Source: Sphaerobacteraceae bacterium
GTDB taxonomy: Bacteria > Chloroflexota > Chloroflexia > Thermomicrobiales > Thermomicrobiaceae
Reading direction: 5' to 3'
Assembly (NCBI GenBank): GCA_007695115.1
Contig: REEK01000170.1
Coordinates: 93,229-157,228 of the forward strand
DNA: 64,000 bases
The notes beneath the pieces were generated by a model that was given only the letters and a program-made list of their open reading frames with translations, did no database searches and was not told the DNA's origin. Shown here piece by piece: positions 1 to 7,286 of the stretch. Every line of letters begins with the position of its first letter. Within the stretch, counting starts at the first letter, position 1. The position numbers were made by a program, and so were the translations under genes.

Positions 1-818
1 ACGTTTGAGACGTCGATCCGGGCGAAATTCAGGATGCCGTCATCGATGAACGGCTGGAACTCCCACTTGTTAGAGAACTCCTCGCCGATGGCAAACGGAA
101 TCGGCGTCATCGTGCGCAACTGCTGATAGGCTCGCGGGTTCTGGGCTCGGATCGGTTCTTCAAGGAACATCAGATTGACGTCAGAGATCTTCTGGCAGAA
201 GAGCGCCGCTTCAGCGACATTCAAACGGTGATGGAAATCGATCGACAGCCCGATTGCTGGTCCGACTTCCTTGCGAACCTCGTGAATCCAGTGTGCCGCG
301 AGTTCCAGCGACTCCATCGGTTCGTAAATGACCTCGGTTCCGGTCGGCCAGTCGTCGCCACTCATTCCTGCGCCAAACCGGAGATACTTCCAGCCTTCGT
401 CGACGGCCTTGCGAGCCTGTTCCACGACCTTCGGCCCCGTCAGCCCACCTGGAGTGGCAAACGCGGGAATTCGATCCCGGCAGGCACCGCCAAGAAGCTG
501 ATAGACCGGCACCCCGAGCGACTTGCCGAGGATGTCCCACAGCGCGATGTCGATCGCCGAGAGTGCCGCCCCGAAGACTTTGCCACCCTCGAAATACTGC
601 GATCGATACAGCCGCTGCCAGTGGTGCTCGATCCGGTGGGGATCCTCACCGACTAGCAAACGCTCATAGTGCTGGACGGCACCGAGCTGGGCGAGTTCAC
701 GGCCCGACATTCCGCCTTCACCAACGCCGTAGATCCCGGCGTCGGTGTCGATCTTCACAATGAAGATATCCCGGTGCCCGACCTTGACCGGAAATCCCTT
801 GACAGACGTAATCTTCAT
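1..818 (-). CDS. Enolase-superfamily sugar-acid dehydratase (galactonate dehydratase/mandelate racemase type), 3' truncated by the window
   Basis: The reading frame is open from an ATG at 818 to the window edge, about 272 residues, so the C-terminus lies outside. It begins with a capping domain (MKITSVKGF). A barrel domain follows with the three metal ligands of the superfamily: Asp in SIDFHH near residue 193, Glu in LEEP near 217 and Glu in IGEEF near 245. The DFHH context resembles galactonate/gluconate-type dehydratases, which remove water from sugar acids to give 2-keto-3-deoxy acids in the cytosol. The exact substrate cannot be read from the sequence, because the catalytic His/Asp of the later barrel strands is missing. 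A purine-rich stretch (GGAAGGG) precedes the start. It lies downstream of a SelA-like PLP gene on the same strand, suggesting one catabolic operon. Confidence 0.88.
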   Translation of the reverse strand, partial: MKITSVKGFPVKVGHRDIFIVKIDTDAGIYGVGEGGMSGRELAQLGAVQHYERLLVGEDPHRIEHHWQRLYRSQYFEGGKVFGAALSAIDIALWDILGKSLGVPVYQLLGGACRDRIPAFATPGGLTGPKVVEQARKAVDEGWKYLRFGAGMSGDDWPTGTEVIYEPMESLELAAHWIHEVRKEVGPAIGLSIDFHHRLNVAEAALFCQKISDVNLMFLEEPIRAQNPRAYQQLRTMTPIPFAIGEEFSNKWEFQPFIDDGILNFARIDVSN

Positions 819-954
819 TCAGCACGCCCTTCCCTGCCTGCAGTTGCAGGCCAACCCAATGGTTCATCAACTATCACTTCGAAGTTCGATCTCTGTCTTG
901 CTATACCATGACTCTGCAGACGGCACAATCGTTGCGTCCGTTCGAATTTCGATG

Positions 955-2160
955 TCAGGTCAGCGCCTTTACCTCAGCGGCTATCCGTTCACCTGCCCTG
1001 TGCGCATCGCTCGATTTCAACGCGCTGGCAATGATCCCGATCCCGCCACGGTGCATCAGCCCTTGCGACACCGCCACAGATGGATCGCCATCAATCAGCG
1101 AATTGATCAGCATGGAGATCGACTTCCCGGGATCTCCGGTGAAATGAGGATAGATCTCCAGCACGGGAAATCCACGCCCGCCCTCACCTGGTTCGTGCAA
1201 CACCGCTTTCGATCGGGTTGAACTGAGATAGTCAGAAATGGTCAGGAGATCTTCCCGCTGGCGTCGAATCTCCTTCTCTTCATCTCCTTCGAGATACGCC
1301 CTCAGTGCCACCACCAGGCCGGCCACTTCCTCCTTGCCAACTTTCATCGGTCGCCCGAGCCCGTGATGCGGGGGGCCGGGTAGTCGCTGGCTGTTCAGAT
1401 AGGTGTCCCGGAACGTCCAGGTTTCGGGATAGACGTCCATATCCTGGTGTTGCAGGGCAACCGACTCGATCAGATCTGACCGACCGACGAGGATTCCTGA
1501 TGCCTGGGGGCCTCCGATCGCCTTGCCCCCACTGAACACAACGAGATCTGCCCCCAGCTCGACAAAGTGCCGCAGGTTCGACTTCGGCGGAAGTGCTGCC
1601 GCGGCATCTACGATTACTGGAATACCGTGCTTGCGACCGATCTCGACGAGTTCGGGGAGTTCGACGATCCCTTCCGCAGAACCAACCGAGTAGAACAGGG
1701 CGGCTGTTCGATCATTGATCGCCGCTTCAACCTGCCATCCCCAGGTGATACCCTGCCCCGGAAATCCTACGTAGCCGACGTCGATCAGTTTTGCGCCGGA
1801 TACCCTCAGCGCATGTGAGTAGGCTGTAACGTGCGCCCGCTGCACCACGATCTCGTTCTTTAGCCCTGTCGTATCGGGGAGTTGATCCATCGCTGCTGGA
1901 GACAGACCCGCGATGCACGCCGCAGCCCCGACGGTCAGGCCGGCCGCGGCCCCGGCAGTGACGTATCCAGCCTCGGCGCCACAGACGTCTGCGAGATACG
2001 CACCAGCAGCCCGCTGGACATCTTCGATTCGAGCGCTATCCCTGCCAGCAGCGGCCATCGCATCAGTCACACGGGCACTTAGCGGCATTCCGCCAAGCCT
2101 GGTCAGTGGTCCGGCGCAGTTAATCACCGGTTCGATCCCGAGAATCTCTTTCAGGGACAT
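955..2160 (-). CDS. SelA-like PLP-dependent enzyme (DgaE/selenocysteine-synthase-related family)
   Basis: This 401-residue protein has the fold-type I features of the SelA/DgaE family. It begins with an IEPVINCAGPLTRLGG segment and has a glycine/alanine-rich cofactor loop (TAGAAAGLTVGAAA). A PVIVDAAAALPP strand supplies the PLP Asp. SGGKAIGGPQASG, near residue 213, supplies the Schiff-base Lys. Members without a tRNA partner include D-glucosaminate-6-phosphate ammonia-lyase and related sugar-acid or amino-acid lyases. No selB or selC is present, so real selenocysteine synthesis is unlikely. The ATG at 2160 was chosen over an upstream start at 2220 because GGAG sits 9 nt before it and the family begins there. 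It is probably co-transcribed with the enolase-family gene downstream, 136 nt away. The substrate is unknown. Confidence 0.82.
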   Translation of the reverse strand: MSLKEILGIEPVINCAGPLTRLGGMPLSARVTDAMAAAGRDSARIEDVQRAAGAYLADVCGAEAGYVTAGAAAGLTVGAAACIAGLSPAAMDQLPDTTGLKNEIVVQRAHVTAYSHALRVSGAKLIDVGYVGFPGQGITWGWQVEAAINDRTAALFYSVGSAEGIVELPELVEIGRKHGIPVIVDAAAALPPKSNLRHFVELGADLVVFSGGKAIGGPQASGILVGRSDLIESVALQHQDMDVYPETWTFRDTYLNSQRLPGPPHHGLGRPMKVGKEEVAGLVVALRAYLEGDEEKEIRRQREDLLTISDYLSSTRSKAVLHEPGEGGRGFPVLEIYPHFTGDPGKSISMLINSLIDGDPSVAVSQGLMHRGGIGIIASALKSSDAHRAGERIAAEVKALT

Positions 2161-2368
2161 CAGGGCTTTCTCCGTTCGAGACGATCGACTACCGATCACG
2201 TTCCTGTGTCTCCGCACCATACCGGAATTCGCCGGGACGGGAAAGCCCGACGATTACAGTAGCCACAGATTCATCGTAGACGATCCGCGATGCTGGGTTA
2301 TGATGGCCACAGCTAGCGTTTAGACAGAAGTACAGAGGAAACAAGGGCTCGAACGGAGGATCGACGAC

Positions 2369-3364
2369 ATGAGCACAGTACTCGCAGGAACACGTTCAGG
2401 CGTCTATCGTGTCGATTCAGACGGACCAACGTTTCTTGGGCTCGACGGTGAACAAATCTCCGCGATGATGGTGGTTCAACGCAATAACCAGACATCACGA
2501 ATCATTGCCGGCACCTACGAAAGTGGAATGTTCCGTTCCGATGATCACGGTAGGACTTGGCAGGAAGTAACAGACGGATTTACGTTGAGCTGTGTTCGAT
2601 GGCTCGGCTCTGATCCGTTGAATACAGGTGCGTTGCTCGTCGGAACTGAACCTGGGCGAATTTTCCGCAGCTTCGATCAAGGAGAACGCTGGACGGAACT
2701 GAGCGGAATTCGCCAGATTCCGGGATACGAGAAATGGTATCTCCCCTACTCACCAAGGGCTGGCGCAGTTCGAAACATCTACTCGCCACCAGAATCCCGA
2801 ACCTATTTCGCTTCGGTGGAAGTGGGAGGCCTGCTGATCAGTGACGACGAGGGAGAGTCATGGCGGTGCGAGTTTGTGGGGGTCGATTCAGACATTCATT
2901 ATGTCACTGGCCACCCGGTCGAGAGACAGCTCCTGTTCGCCGCGCTCGGGTATGCCGGAATCGATCACTCGCCGAACGATTCCCCGGATCATCGGGGAGG
3001 TCTTGCACGCTCGACAGACGGTGGCCGCACCTGGACCAAGCTGTTTGGCGACTACACTCGTGGCGTGATCGTCCCGTCAAGCAATCCGGAAATCGTGCTC
3101 GCGGGCCCGTCTCCGTATGTAGGACGGCACGGCCGAATCGAGATTTCCCACGATCAGGGTTCAACATGGGAATCGGCTTCCACCGGGATCAAAACTCCAA
3201 TGGAGGACATGGTGGAGTCGTTCCTGGAGACTCCTGATGGCCGCGTCTGGGCGATTTGCTCGGGTGGAACACTGCTGGAGTCGAAGACCGACGAGATACG
3301 CTGGTCACCTGTTCAAGGGACCGAGCAATTAGACGTCGACTCAGTCGCATTTCTGAACGACTGA
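2369..3364 (+). CDS. Asp-box (BNR) beta-propeller protein, sialidase-like fold
   Basis: The 331-residue protein carries at least five Asp-box motifs of the S-x-D-x-G-x-x-W type: SDDHGRTW, SFDQGERW, SDDEGESW, STDGGRTW and SHDQGSTW. They are spaced as in six- or seven-bladed propellers. No signal peptide or membrane segment is visible (it starts MSTVLAGTRSGVYRV), so it appears cytosolic. The arginine triad and Tyr/Glu pair of true sialidases are not evident, so enzyme activity should not be assumed; a binding or sensing propeller is equally likely. GGAGG lies 9 nt before the ATG. It opens a same-strand run into an M42 peptidase, an M81 peptidase and a serine hydrolase, and diverges from the SelA-like gene. 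Confidence 0.8.
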   Translation: MSTVLAGTRSGVYRVDSDGPTFLGLDGEQISAMMVVQRNNQTSRIIAGTYESGMFRSDDHGRTWQEVTDGFTLSCVRWLGSDPLNTGALLVGTEPGRIFRSFDQGERWTELSGIRQIPGYEKWYLPYSPRAGAVRNIYSPPESRTYFASVEVGGLLISDDEGESWRCEFVGVDSDIHYVTGHPVERQLLFAALGYAGIDHSPNDSPDHRGGLARSTDGGRTWTKLFGDYTRGVIVPSSNPEIVLAGPSPYVGRHGRIEISHDQGSTWESASTGIKTPMEDMVESFLETPDGRVWAICSGGTLLESKTDEIRWSPVQGTEQLDVDSVAFLND

Positions 3365-3369
3365 TTGAT

Positions 3370-3392
3370 AGGTTGATCAACTGAATCAACCT
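3370..3392. repeat. Inverted repeat AGGTTGAT-N7-ATCAACCT between propeller and M42 genes
   Basis: A perfect 8-bp inverted repeat with a 7-nt spacer fills the 65-nt gap between the propeller stop codon and the chosen start of the peptidase. It has no T-run, so it is not a standard intrinsic terminator. It could be an operator or an RNA hairpin just upstream of the peptidase ribosome-binding site (AAGGAG at 3411-3416). Confidence 0.5.
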
Positions 3393-3429
3393 GAGCACTC
3401 GATTGATTGAAAGGAGCTGGCAAAAGCCT

Positions 3430-4461
3430 ATGTCGTGGTTCGAACTTCTGGATGAACTGTGCAGTATTCCCGGGCCGACTGGTCAGGAAGCCGAAGTCAT
3501 GGAATGGTGCGAAAAGCGCTGGACGTCCGCGGTTGAGTCGATCGAACGATCGCCCACCGGCAACCTGTATGCGCGAGTCGGCGGTACAGGCCGGAAGGTG
3601 CTGATCCAGGCGCACGCCGACGAAATCGGATTCATGGTGCGCAGTATCGATGAGAATGGATTCCTTCACCTTGCCACCGCGCAGGTCATGGATGACCCGG
3701 CCAAGCGATTTCCCATCGGCCAACCTGCCCTGGTGCTGGGCCGCCACGGGCCAGTGGAAGGGTTGCTGGCCACGGCCACCGGGCACGTTCTCACCGAGGA
3801 CCAGCGCAACAAAGCCGGGATGTCCTACCAGGATTTCTGGGTCGATATCGGGGCCAGTTCCAGGGAGAGCGCCGAATCACTCGGTGTCCATCCCGGCGCA
3901 CGGGTGATCTGGAATCCTCCGATGCGGCAACTCGGCTCGAAGATCTACGGCAAAGCGATCGACGATCGCATGCTCATCGCCCTGATGACGAAGTTACTCG
4001 AAGACGGAGTTGCGGATTCGTTGAATTGCCAGTTGAGTTTCGCCGTGACCGTCCAGGAGGAGAACGGGCTGATCGGCGCCAATGCGTTGTTCCGTGACAT
4101 GAAGCCGGATGTCGCCCTGGCCCTCGATGTCGGGCTGGCCGGAGACATCCCACTCGTGGCCGACACCACCATGCCAACTGGTCTCGGCAAGGGCCCAATC
4201 CTCGTCCACAAAGACGCATCAACCCACTATAGCCGTGAGATCATCTGGGAACTGGTCGACGTCGCAGAGGCCAACGGCATCCCGGTGCAACATGCGATCT
4301 TCGAACGATTCGGTAGCGACGGCGCGCAGTTCATCCGTCACGGAATTCCTGCGGTCCTGCTGGCCCCGCCGACTCGATACACGCACTCTCCGTTCGAAAT
4401 GATCGAGGAATCAGACCTGGACGCGACCGTGGAACTCTTGCGACATTACGTCACGAAGTAG
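3430..4461 (+). CDS. M42-family metallo-aminopeptidase (FrvX/glutamyl aminopeptidase type)
   Basis: The 343-residue protein shows the di-metal site of clan MH, family M42: HADE near residue 62, AIDD near 177, the catalytic pair in QEENG near 210, an Asp in ALDVGLAGD, and a late His in YTHSP. These enzymes form large cytosolic tetrahedral particles that trim N-terminal residues from peptides. The length matches the family (about 340-360). The start is set at the ATG at 3430, preceded by AAGGAG; a TTG at 3403 in the same frame lacks a ribosome-binding site. It sits 54 nt before an M81 peptidase and after a propeller protein on the same strand, consistent with use of peptides or peptide-like amides. 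Confidence 0.9.
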   Translation: MSWFELLDELCSIPGPTGQEAEVMEWCEKRWTSAVESIERSPTGNLYARVGGTGRKVLIQAHADEIGFMVRSIDENGFLHLATAQVMDDPAKRFPIGQPALVLGRHGPVEGLLATATGHVLTEDQRNKAGMSYQDFWVDIGASSRESAESLGVHPGARVIWNPPMRQLGSKIYGKAIDDRMLIALMTKLLEDGVADSLNCQLSFAVTVQEENGLIGANALFRDMKPDVALALDVGLAGDIPLVADTTMPTGLGKGPILVHKDASTHYSREIIWELVDVAEANGIPVQHAIFERFGSDGAQFIRHGIPAVLLAPPTRYTHSPFEMIEESDLDATVELLRHYVTK

Positions 4462-4515
4462 CAGCCCGCAAAACCCGACAGGAAGTCGACCAGAATTGGC
4501 GAAGGGAGCCATCTC

Positions 4516-6036
4516 ATGACGCTGCGAATCGTAACCGGCGGAATCTCTCAGGAGACCAATACCTTTCAGTGGGAACCAACTTCCCTCGAAGATTTCCAGA
4601 AAGGCTCCAGTGCCATCCATCGGGGTCAGGGAATCCTCGATCTGGAAGGCACCGGAACCATTTACGGCGGAATCATCGCCGAGGCGAAGAAGCACGACGT
4701 CGAACTCATCCCGACGACATTCGGTCGATCAGTTCCCGGTGGACGGGTATCCCGCGAAGCGTTCGAGACGATGGCGGGCGAGATCGTTGACGGCATCAAG
4801 AACGCTGGAGAGATCGATGGCGTCCTGCTCGGCATCCACGGCGCAATGGCTCTGGAGCACGATCACGACGGCGAGGGCCCCCTTCTCAAGGCGATCCGTG
4901 ATGTCGTCGGGCCGGATCTTCCGATCATCGCTCCGCTCGATCTGCACACCAATCTGTCCGAACAGATGATGGAACTTGCCACGGCCTTCGTCGGATACAA
5001 GGAGTATCCGCACATCGACACGCCAGAGACCGGCGCTCGCGCGATGGAGATGCTGGTTGAGACACTCCAGGGCAAGATCAAGCCAGTAATGCGACACGTG
5101 AAGGTCCCGGTCATCGCTCCGAACCAGTCGATGGTCACCACCTGGCAGTCACCACTGAAGACGATCATCGATCGTGCCCGGGAGATGGAGCAAGAAGCAG
5201 GCGTCGTCGCCGCAACCGTACTCGGCGGGTTCCCCTTCTCCGACGTTCCATACACCAGCATTTCGACAATCGTTGTCACCGATAACGATCCGGAACTCGC
5301 TCAGAAGTACGCCGAGGAGCTGGCCCAGATGGCCTGGGATCTCCGCGCAGACTTCGAGATCGATCCGGTGCCCGTGGACGACGCCATCCAGGAGGCCATG
5401 AACGGCCCAGAGGGAAGCGTTTATGTGCTGGCCGACATCTCCGATTCCGGAGCGAGCGGGACAGCCGGAGATGGCACCGCAATTCTCGCCGGACTGCTTC
5501 GCAACAACGCGAAAAGCGCGGCCGTCGCCCAGATCATGGACAAAGAAGCGGTGCAGACCTGCATCGAAGCCGGAGTCGGCAGTACGGTGACGCTCAACGT
5601 TGGTGGAAAGCATGATGGCCTGCACGGAGATCCTGTGGAAGTAACCGGCAAGGTCCGGCTGATCCACGAAGGCAGCTTCCTGATGGCCGGCCCGATGGGT
5701 GCCGGAACCGTTGCTGGACGAGGCAAGACGGTGGTTCTGGAGATCAACGGACGTGGCGGTATCGAGCTCCAGATCTCCGAACTGCGTGGTCATCCCAACG
5801 ACCACAACTACTTCAGGGCCTTCGGAATAGAGCCAACGGAGCGGCGGATTCTGGTGCTCAAGAGTGCCGCCCACTTCCGAGCCGCCTTCGAACCGATCGC
5901 CACGAAGGTGATCGAGATCGATGCGCCCGGTATCAGTAGCCCGAAACTCGCCGAGCAGTTCGACTATAAGAACCTGCGCCGGCCGATGTATCCGCTCGAG
6001 AAGGATTTCGACTGGTCTCCGGCTCAGGCACGGTAG
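4516..6036 (+). CDS. M81-family metallopeptidase, MlrC-like
   Basis: The 506-residue protein matches the M81 (MlrC) layout: an N-terminal DUF1485 domain and a C-terminal domain. Visible conserved motifs are QETNTF (residues 12-17), HGAM near 108 and DLHTN near 142, which supply zinc ligands in MlrC. The C-terminal part contains DISDSGASGTAGDGT and GGKHD, also typical. MlrC itself cleaves linearised microcystin and its tetrapeptide in Sphingomonas; most homologues have unknown amide substrates. The start ATG is preceded by GAAGGGAG. It is followed 40 nt later by a beta-lactamase-fold serine hydrolase, the family to which MlrB belongs. This pairing suggests step-wise hydrolysis of an amide or peptide. 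The protein has no signal peptide and should be cytosolic. Confidence 0.85.
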   Translation: MTLRIVTGGISQETNTFQWEPTSLEDFQKGSSAIHRGQGILDLEGTGTIYGGIIAEAKKHDVELIPTTFGRSVPGGRVSREAFETMAGEIVDGIKNAGEIDGVLLGIHGAMALEHDHDGEGPLLKAIRDVVGPDLPIIAPLDLHTNLSEQMMELATAFVGYKEYPHIDTPETGARAMEMLVETLQGKIKPVMRHVKVPVIAPNQSMVTTWQSPLKTIIDRAREMEQEAGVVAATVLGGFPFSDVPYTSISTIVVTDNDPELAQKYAEELAQMAWDLRADFEIDPVPVDDAIQEAMNGPEGSVYVLADISDSGASGTAGDGTAILAGLLRNNAKSAAVAQIMDKEAVQTCIEAGVGSTVTLNVGGKHDGLHGDPVEVTGKVRLIHEGSFLMAGPMGAGTVAGRGKTVVLEINGRGGIELQISELRGHPNDHNYFRAFGIEPTERRILVLKSAAHFRAAFEPIATKVIEIDAPGISSPKLAEQFDYKNLRRPMYPLEKDFDWSPAQAR

Positions 6037-6076
6037 TCGATCAGGCAGGTATTCAAACGGTCAGAAAGGGGAATAG

Positions 6077-7201
6077 ATGGCTACAGATACATCCACCGGG
6101 TACGTGCCCGGTGCAAACGAATGGAAGTCGGTCAGTCCGGAAGACGTCGGCATGAGCGCGGACGGTATCCAGGAGGCGATCCGGTTTCACACCGACGAAA
6201 TCGGAACCTCACAGTTCAGGGATGGCCGGGAGATCCTTGGTGAGCTCGCCGGTCGAACAGACGCCGAGATGCCATCCGATGAGCCCTACGCAGGGGTGAT
6301 AGGTCCCATCAAGCGACGTGGGCCGGAGAACGGCGCAATCCTGCGGCATGGCCACCTGGTGGCGGAGTGGGGCAACACCTGGCAGATCGATATGACCTAT
6401 AGCGTTGCCAAGAGCTACCTGGCCACGATGGCAGGACTTGCACTCGATCGCGGGCTGATTCGCGACGTCAACGACCGTGTCGGTGACTACGTGGTCGATG
6501 GCAGCTTCGACAGCGAACACAACAGCCAGATCACCTGGAGACACCTGCTGCATCAATCGAGCGAGTGGGAAGGCACGCTCTGGGGCAAGCCCGACTGGTG
6601 CGATCGCCCCGAGATGCCGCCCGGATACTGGCATGAGCGTGAGCTTCAGACGCCTGGTAGTCGATACAAGTACAACGATGTCCGGGTCAATCTTCTGGCG
6701 CTCTGCCTTACTCACGTCTGGCGTCGTCCACTGGCGCAGGTGTGCAAGGAATTCATCATGGATCCGATTCAGGCCTCTCCAACCTGGCGCTGGAACGGGT
6801 ATTTCAATTCATGGATCGAACTCGATGGTCTGCACATGCAGGTTGTCAGCGGTGGTTCTCACTGGGGCGGTGGTTTCTGGAGCCATACCCGGGATCATCT
6901 GCGCTTCGGGCTGCTCAACCTCCGACGCGGAAACTGGGGCGGTCAGCAACTCATCTCTGACGAGTGGTATCAGCAGGCACTGGCGCCGTCAGAGACGTTC
7001 AAGTCCTACGGGTACATGTGGTGGCTGAACACAGACAAGGATCAGATGCCCAGTGCTCCGGAGTCGGCGTTTGCCGCACGCGGAATGGGTGCCAACATCA
7101 TTTACATCGACCCGGAGAACGATCTTGTGGCGATGACCCGTTGGATCGATTCCGAGCAGTTCGACGGCTTCGTCAAACGACTGCTCGCGTCCATCAAGTA
7201 G
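6077..7201 (+). CDS. S12 serine hydrolase, class C beta-lactamase/MlrB-like family
   Basis: The 374-residue protein has the beta-lactamase-type Ser-x-x-Lys motif (SVAKS, Ser about residue 109). A Y-N-D element near 197 sits where the family has Y-x-N. A downstream GYMWWLN segment with an AARGMGANIIY strand occupies the usual KTG region. The family includes penicillin-binding-protein-like esterases, DD-peptidases, D-aminopeptidases and MlrB. No signal peptide is seen, so resistance to beta-lactams is unlikely and an intracellular esterase or peptidase is more probable. AAAGGGG lies before the ATG. It is last in the propeller-M42-M81-S12 run and ends just before a strong bidirectional terminator. 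Confidence 0.85.
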   Translation: MATDTSTGYVPGANEWKSVSPEDVGMSADGIQEAIRFHTDEIGTSQFRDGREILGELAGRTDAEMPSDEPYAGVIGPIKRRGPENGAILRHGHLVAEWGNTWQIDMTYSVAKSYLATMAGLALDRGLIRDVNDRVGDYVVDGSFDSEHNSQITWRHLLHQSSEWEGTLWGKPDWCDRPEMPPGYWHERELQTPGSRYKYNDVRVNLLALCLTHVWRRPLAQVCKEFIMDPIQASPTWRWNGYFNSWIELDGLHMQVVSGGSHWGGGFWSHTRDHLRFGLLNLRRGNWGGQQLISDEWYQQALAPSETFKSYGYMWWLNTDKDQMPSAPESAFAARGMGANIIYIDPENDLVAMTRWIDSEQFDGFVKRLLASIK

Positions 7202-7226
7202 TCGGACACACGGCAAAAGTAGCAAC

Positions 7227-7260
7227 AAAAAGCGCCGGAGCAATGCTCCGGCGCTTTCTT
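7227..7260. terminator. Bidirectional intrinsic terminator between convergent genes
   Basis: A perfect 13-bp stem (AAAGCGCCGGAGC / GCTCCGGCGCTTT) with loop AAT is flanked by an A-run on the left and a T-rich stretch on the right, so it can end transcription in both directions. It separates the plus-strand serine hydrolase from the minus-strand BNR protein. Confidence 0.9.
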
Positions 7261-7286
7261 CGTTATCAGAGAACTGATTCAGAACG

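Noticed and set aside
955..2160. Annotation as true selenocysteine synthase (SelA)
   Set aside because: No selB, selC or selD is nearby and the protein resembles the shorter DgaE-like branch; a lyase role is more likely.
6077..7201. Annotation as an antibiotic-resistance beta-lactamase
   Set aside because: It lacks a signal peptide and clear KTG box, and it sits in a peptide-hydrolase run.
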